Below are positions 32,290 through 32,909 of a stretch of 32,909 bases of DNA, piece after piece. The notes beneath the pieces were generated by a model, which saw nothing but the letters and a program-made list of their open reading frames with translations, made no database searches and was not told the origin of the DNA. Source of the stretch: Elusimicrobiota bacterium (GTDB lineage Bacteria; Elusimicrobiota; Elusimicrobia; Elusimicrobiales; UBA9959); the NCBI GenBank assembly GCA_016234365.1, contig JACRER010000041.1, positions 1-32,909 on the forward strand, in the 5' to 3' direction. Positions within the stretch are counted from its first letter, which is position 1, and each line of letters starts with the position of its first letter. A program made the translations under genes and the position numbers.

Positions 32290-32766
32290 ATGAAAAAAAC
32301 AAAGAAGCCAGTGAAGAAAGCCGCGGCCAAGTCCGCCGTGAAGAGCAAGCCGCGCGCCGCCGCGCCGGCCAAGAAAGCCGCCCCCGCCAGGAAGGCCGCG
32401 CCTGGCAAGGACGCGCTGACCGCGCAGGAACTGGCCGAGATAGCGGCCAAACTCACCGAAATGCGGATCGACCTAGCCAAGAACGTAGAGGACAAGCGCA
32501 ACCTGGACATGGGCGAACCCGAAGTCGGCGACTCCATAGACCAGGCCACCCAGAGCCTCGACAAGGAGATCCTGTTCGAACTCTCCGACAACGAGCGCAA
32601 GATGCTCGGCGACATCGAGGGCGCGCTGCGCAAGATGTCCAAGGGCACCTACGGCAGCTGCGAGCACTGCAAACGGACCATAGAGAAGAAGCGCATCAAG
32701 GCGCTGCCTTCGGCCCGTTACTGCATGGCCTGCCAGAGCGGCTCGGAAAAGACCCGGGGGGAATAA
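32290..32766 (+). CDS. DksA/TraR C4 zinc-finger protein with histone-H1-like N-terminal tail
   Basis: A 158-residue protein. Residues 1-42 are almost only Lys, Ala, Pro and Arg (KKAAPARKAAPGK), like histone H1 tails. A coiled-coil region follows (about 43-115) with the tip motif D-S-I-D-Q-A, which keeps the two aspartates of DksA (DxxDxA) that reach the RNA polymerase active site. The zinc finger is YGSCEHCKRTIEKKRIKALP then RYCMACQ (C-x2-C, C-x2-C). It should bind the secondary channel of RNA polymerase and adjust transcription, perhaps with ppGpp; the basic tail could also hold DNA. GGAG lies five bases before ATG. Confidence 0.9.
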   Translation: MKKTKKPVKKAAAKSAVKSKPRAAAPAKKAAPARKAAPGKDALTAQELAEIAAKLTEMRIDLAKNVEDKRNLDMGEPEVGDSIDQATQSLDKEILFELSDNERKMLGDIEGALRKMSKGTYGSCEHCKRTIEKKRIKALPSARYCMACQSGSEKTRGE

Positions 32767-32786
32767 ACCCGGACGGCCGCGAACAA

Positions 32787-32817
32787 AGAACCCCGCCGGA
32801 AGGCGGGGTTCTTTTTT
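32787..32817 (+). terminator. Intrinsic terminator after the DksA/TraR gene
   Basis: AGAACCCCGCC (32787-32797), a GGAA tetraloop and GGCGGGGTTCT (32802-32812) are followed by a T-run (32812-32817). Confidence 0.93.
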
Positions 32818-32846
32818 GAGTTAAGTGACATAAAGTGTTGGTTTTT

Positions 32847-32875
32847 AAGGGGCTTCCCCGTCGGGGAAGCCCCTT
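32847..32875. other. Perfect 13-bp hairpin without T-run
   Basis: AAGGGGCTTCCCC (32847-32859) pairs with GGGGAAGCCCCTT (32863-32875) over a three-base loop. Only a weak T stretch follows on the plus strand, and none on the minus strand. It may be a second terminator or an RNA end structure. Confidence 0.55.
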
Positions 32876-32878
32876 TAC

Positions 32879-32898
32879 TTATACTTCTGCTAGTATAA
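32879..32898. promoter_or_regulatory. Operator-like palindrome at the window end
   Basis: TTATACT (32879-32885) and AGTATAA (32892-32898) are a perfect inverted repeat around six bases. They contain -10-like hexamers (TATACT, TAGTAT) just before an ATG at 32903 that may start the next gene, of which only ATGAAAA is in the window. Confidence 0.4.
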
Positions 32899-32909
32899 CC
32901 CAATGAAAA

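Overview
The window reads as a GC-rich chromosomal segment of a Gram-negative-type bacterium with an outer membrane: it encodes apolipoprotein N-acyltransferase (Lnt), several lipoproteins or signal-peptide proteins, a PorV/PorQ-like outer-membrane protein, and a 1,888-residue secreted kelch/fibronectin protein ending in a FlgD-like, type-A-sorting-like domain. This mixture, together with many small secreted proteins of no known family, would fit the Elusimicrobiota or a related lineage. That placement is an inference from gene style; no database search was possible. No integrase, transposase, phage gene or CRISPR array was seen.

Layout. 1-2592 (+): the end of a GT39-like membrane glycosyltransferase and a SAM methyltransferase, closed by a terminator. 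2659-5923 (-): a three-gene operon of a small unknown protein, a MutL/GlmL-type ASKHA ATPase and a sandwich-hybrid/KOW-like protein. 6088-7788 (+): a membrane-anchored protein with two Ig-like domains. 7818-9079 (-): an Lrp/AsnC ligand-domain protein, a secreted unknown and a DUF192 protein. 9198-12886 (+): a tightly coupled operon dtd, lipoprotein, DUF985 cupin, rnr. 13052-13777 (-): a PAP2-type acid phosphatase lipoprotein. 13816-14982 (+): a secreted tocopherol-cyclase-like lipocalin protein. 15096-19767 (+): an operon of M20 peptidase, methyltransferase, lnt and an MFS transporter. 19977-23107 (+): acyl-CoA ligase and a tRNA nucleotidyltransferase-family protein. 23237-24493 (+): a secreted helical unknown, then folE. 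24555-24625: tRNA-Gly(CCC), followed by copies of its own 3' end. 24827-32124 (+): a membrane-anchored CBM48-like protein, the giant kelch/FN3 protein and the PorV-like protein. 32290-32766 (+): a DksA/TraR protein with a histone-H1-like tail.

The most unusual signal is non-coding. Two intergenic segments, 12913-13043 (131 nt) and 19779-19908 (130 nt), each follow the last gene of a plus-strand operon. They fold into the same three-way-junction design: a 21-23 bp closing stem, a 28-nt GGCC...GGCC hairpin and a hairpin carrying the identical 11-mer GCACGGTGTGC at exactly the same offset (82 nt). Their closing stems differ in sequence but stay paired, and all four non-Watson-Crick pairs are G-U in the plus-strand sense. 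They look like two diverged copies of one structured RNA family.

A second genome-style signal is leaderless transcription. Several genes have a -10 hexamer exactly six bases before ATG (dtd, the PAP2 gene, folE, the M20 peptidase), so transcription should begin at or beside the A of the start codon. Other genes have ordinary Shine-Dalgarno leaders.
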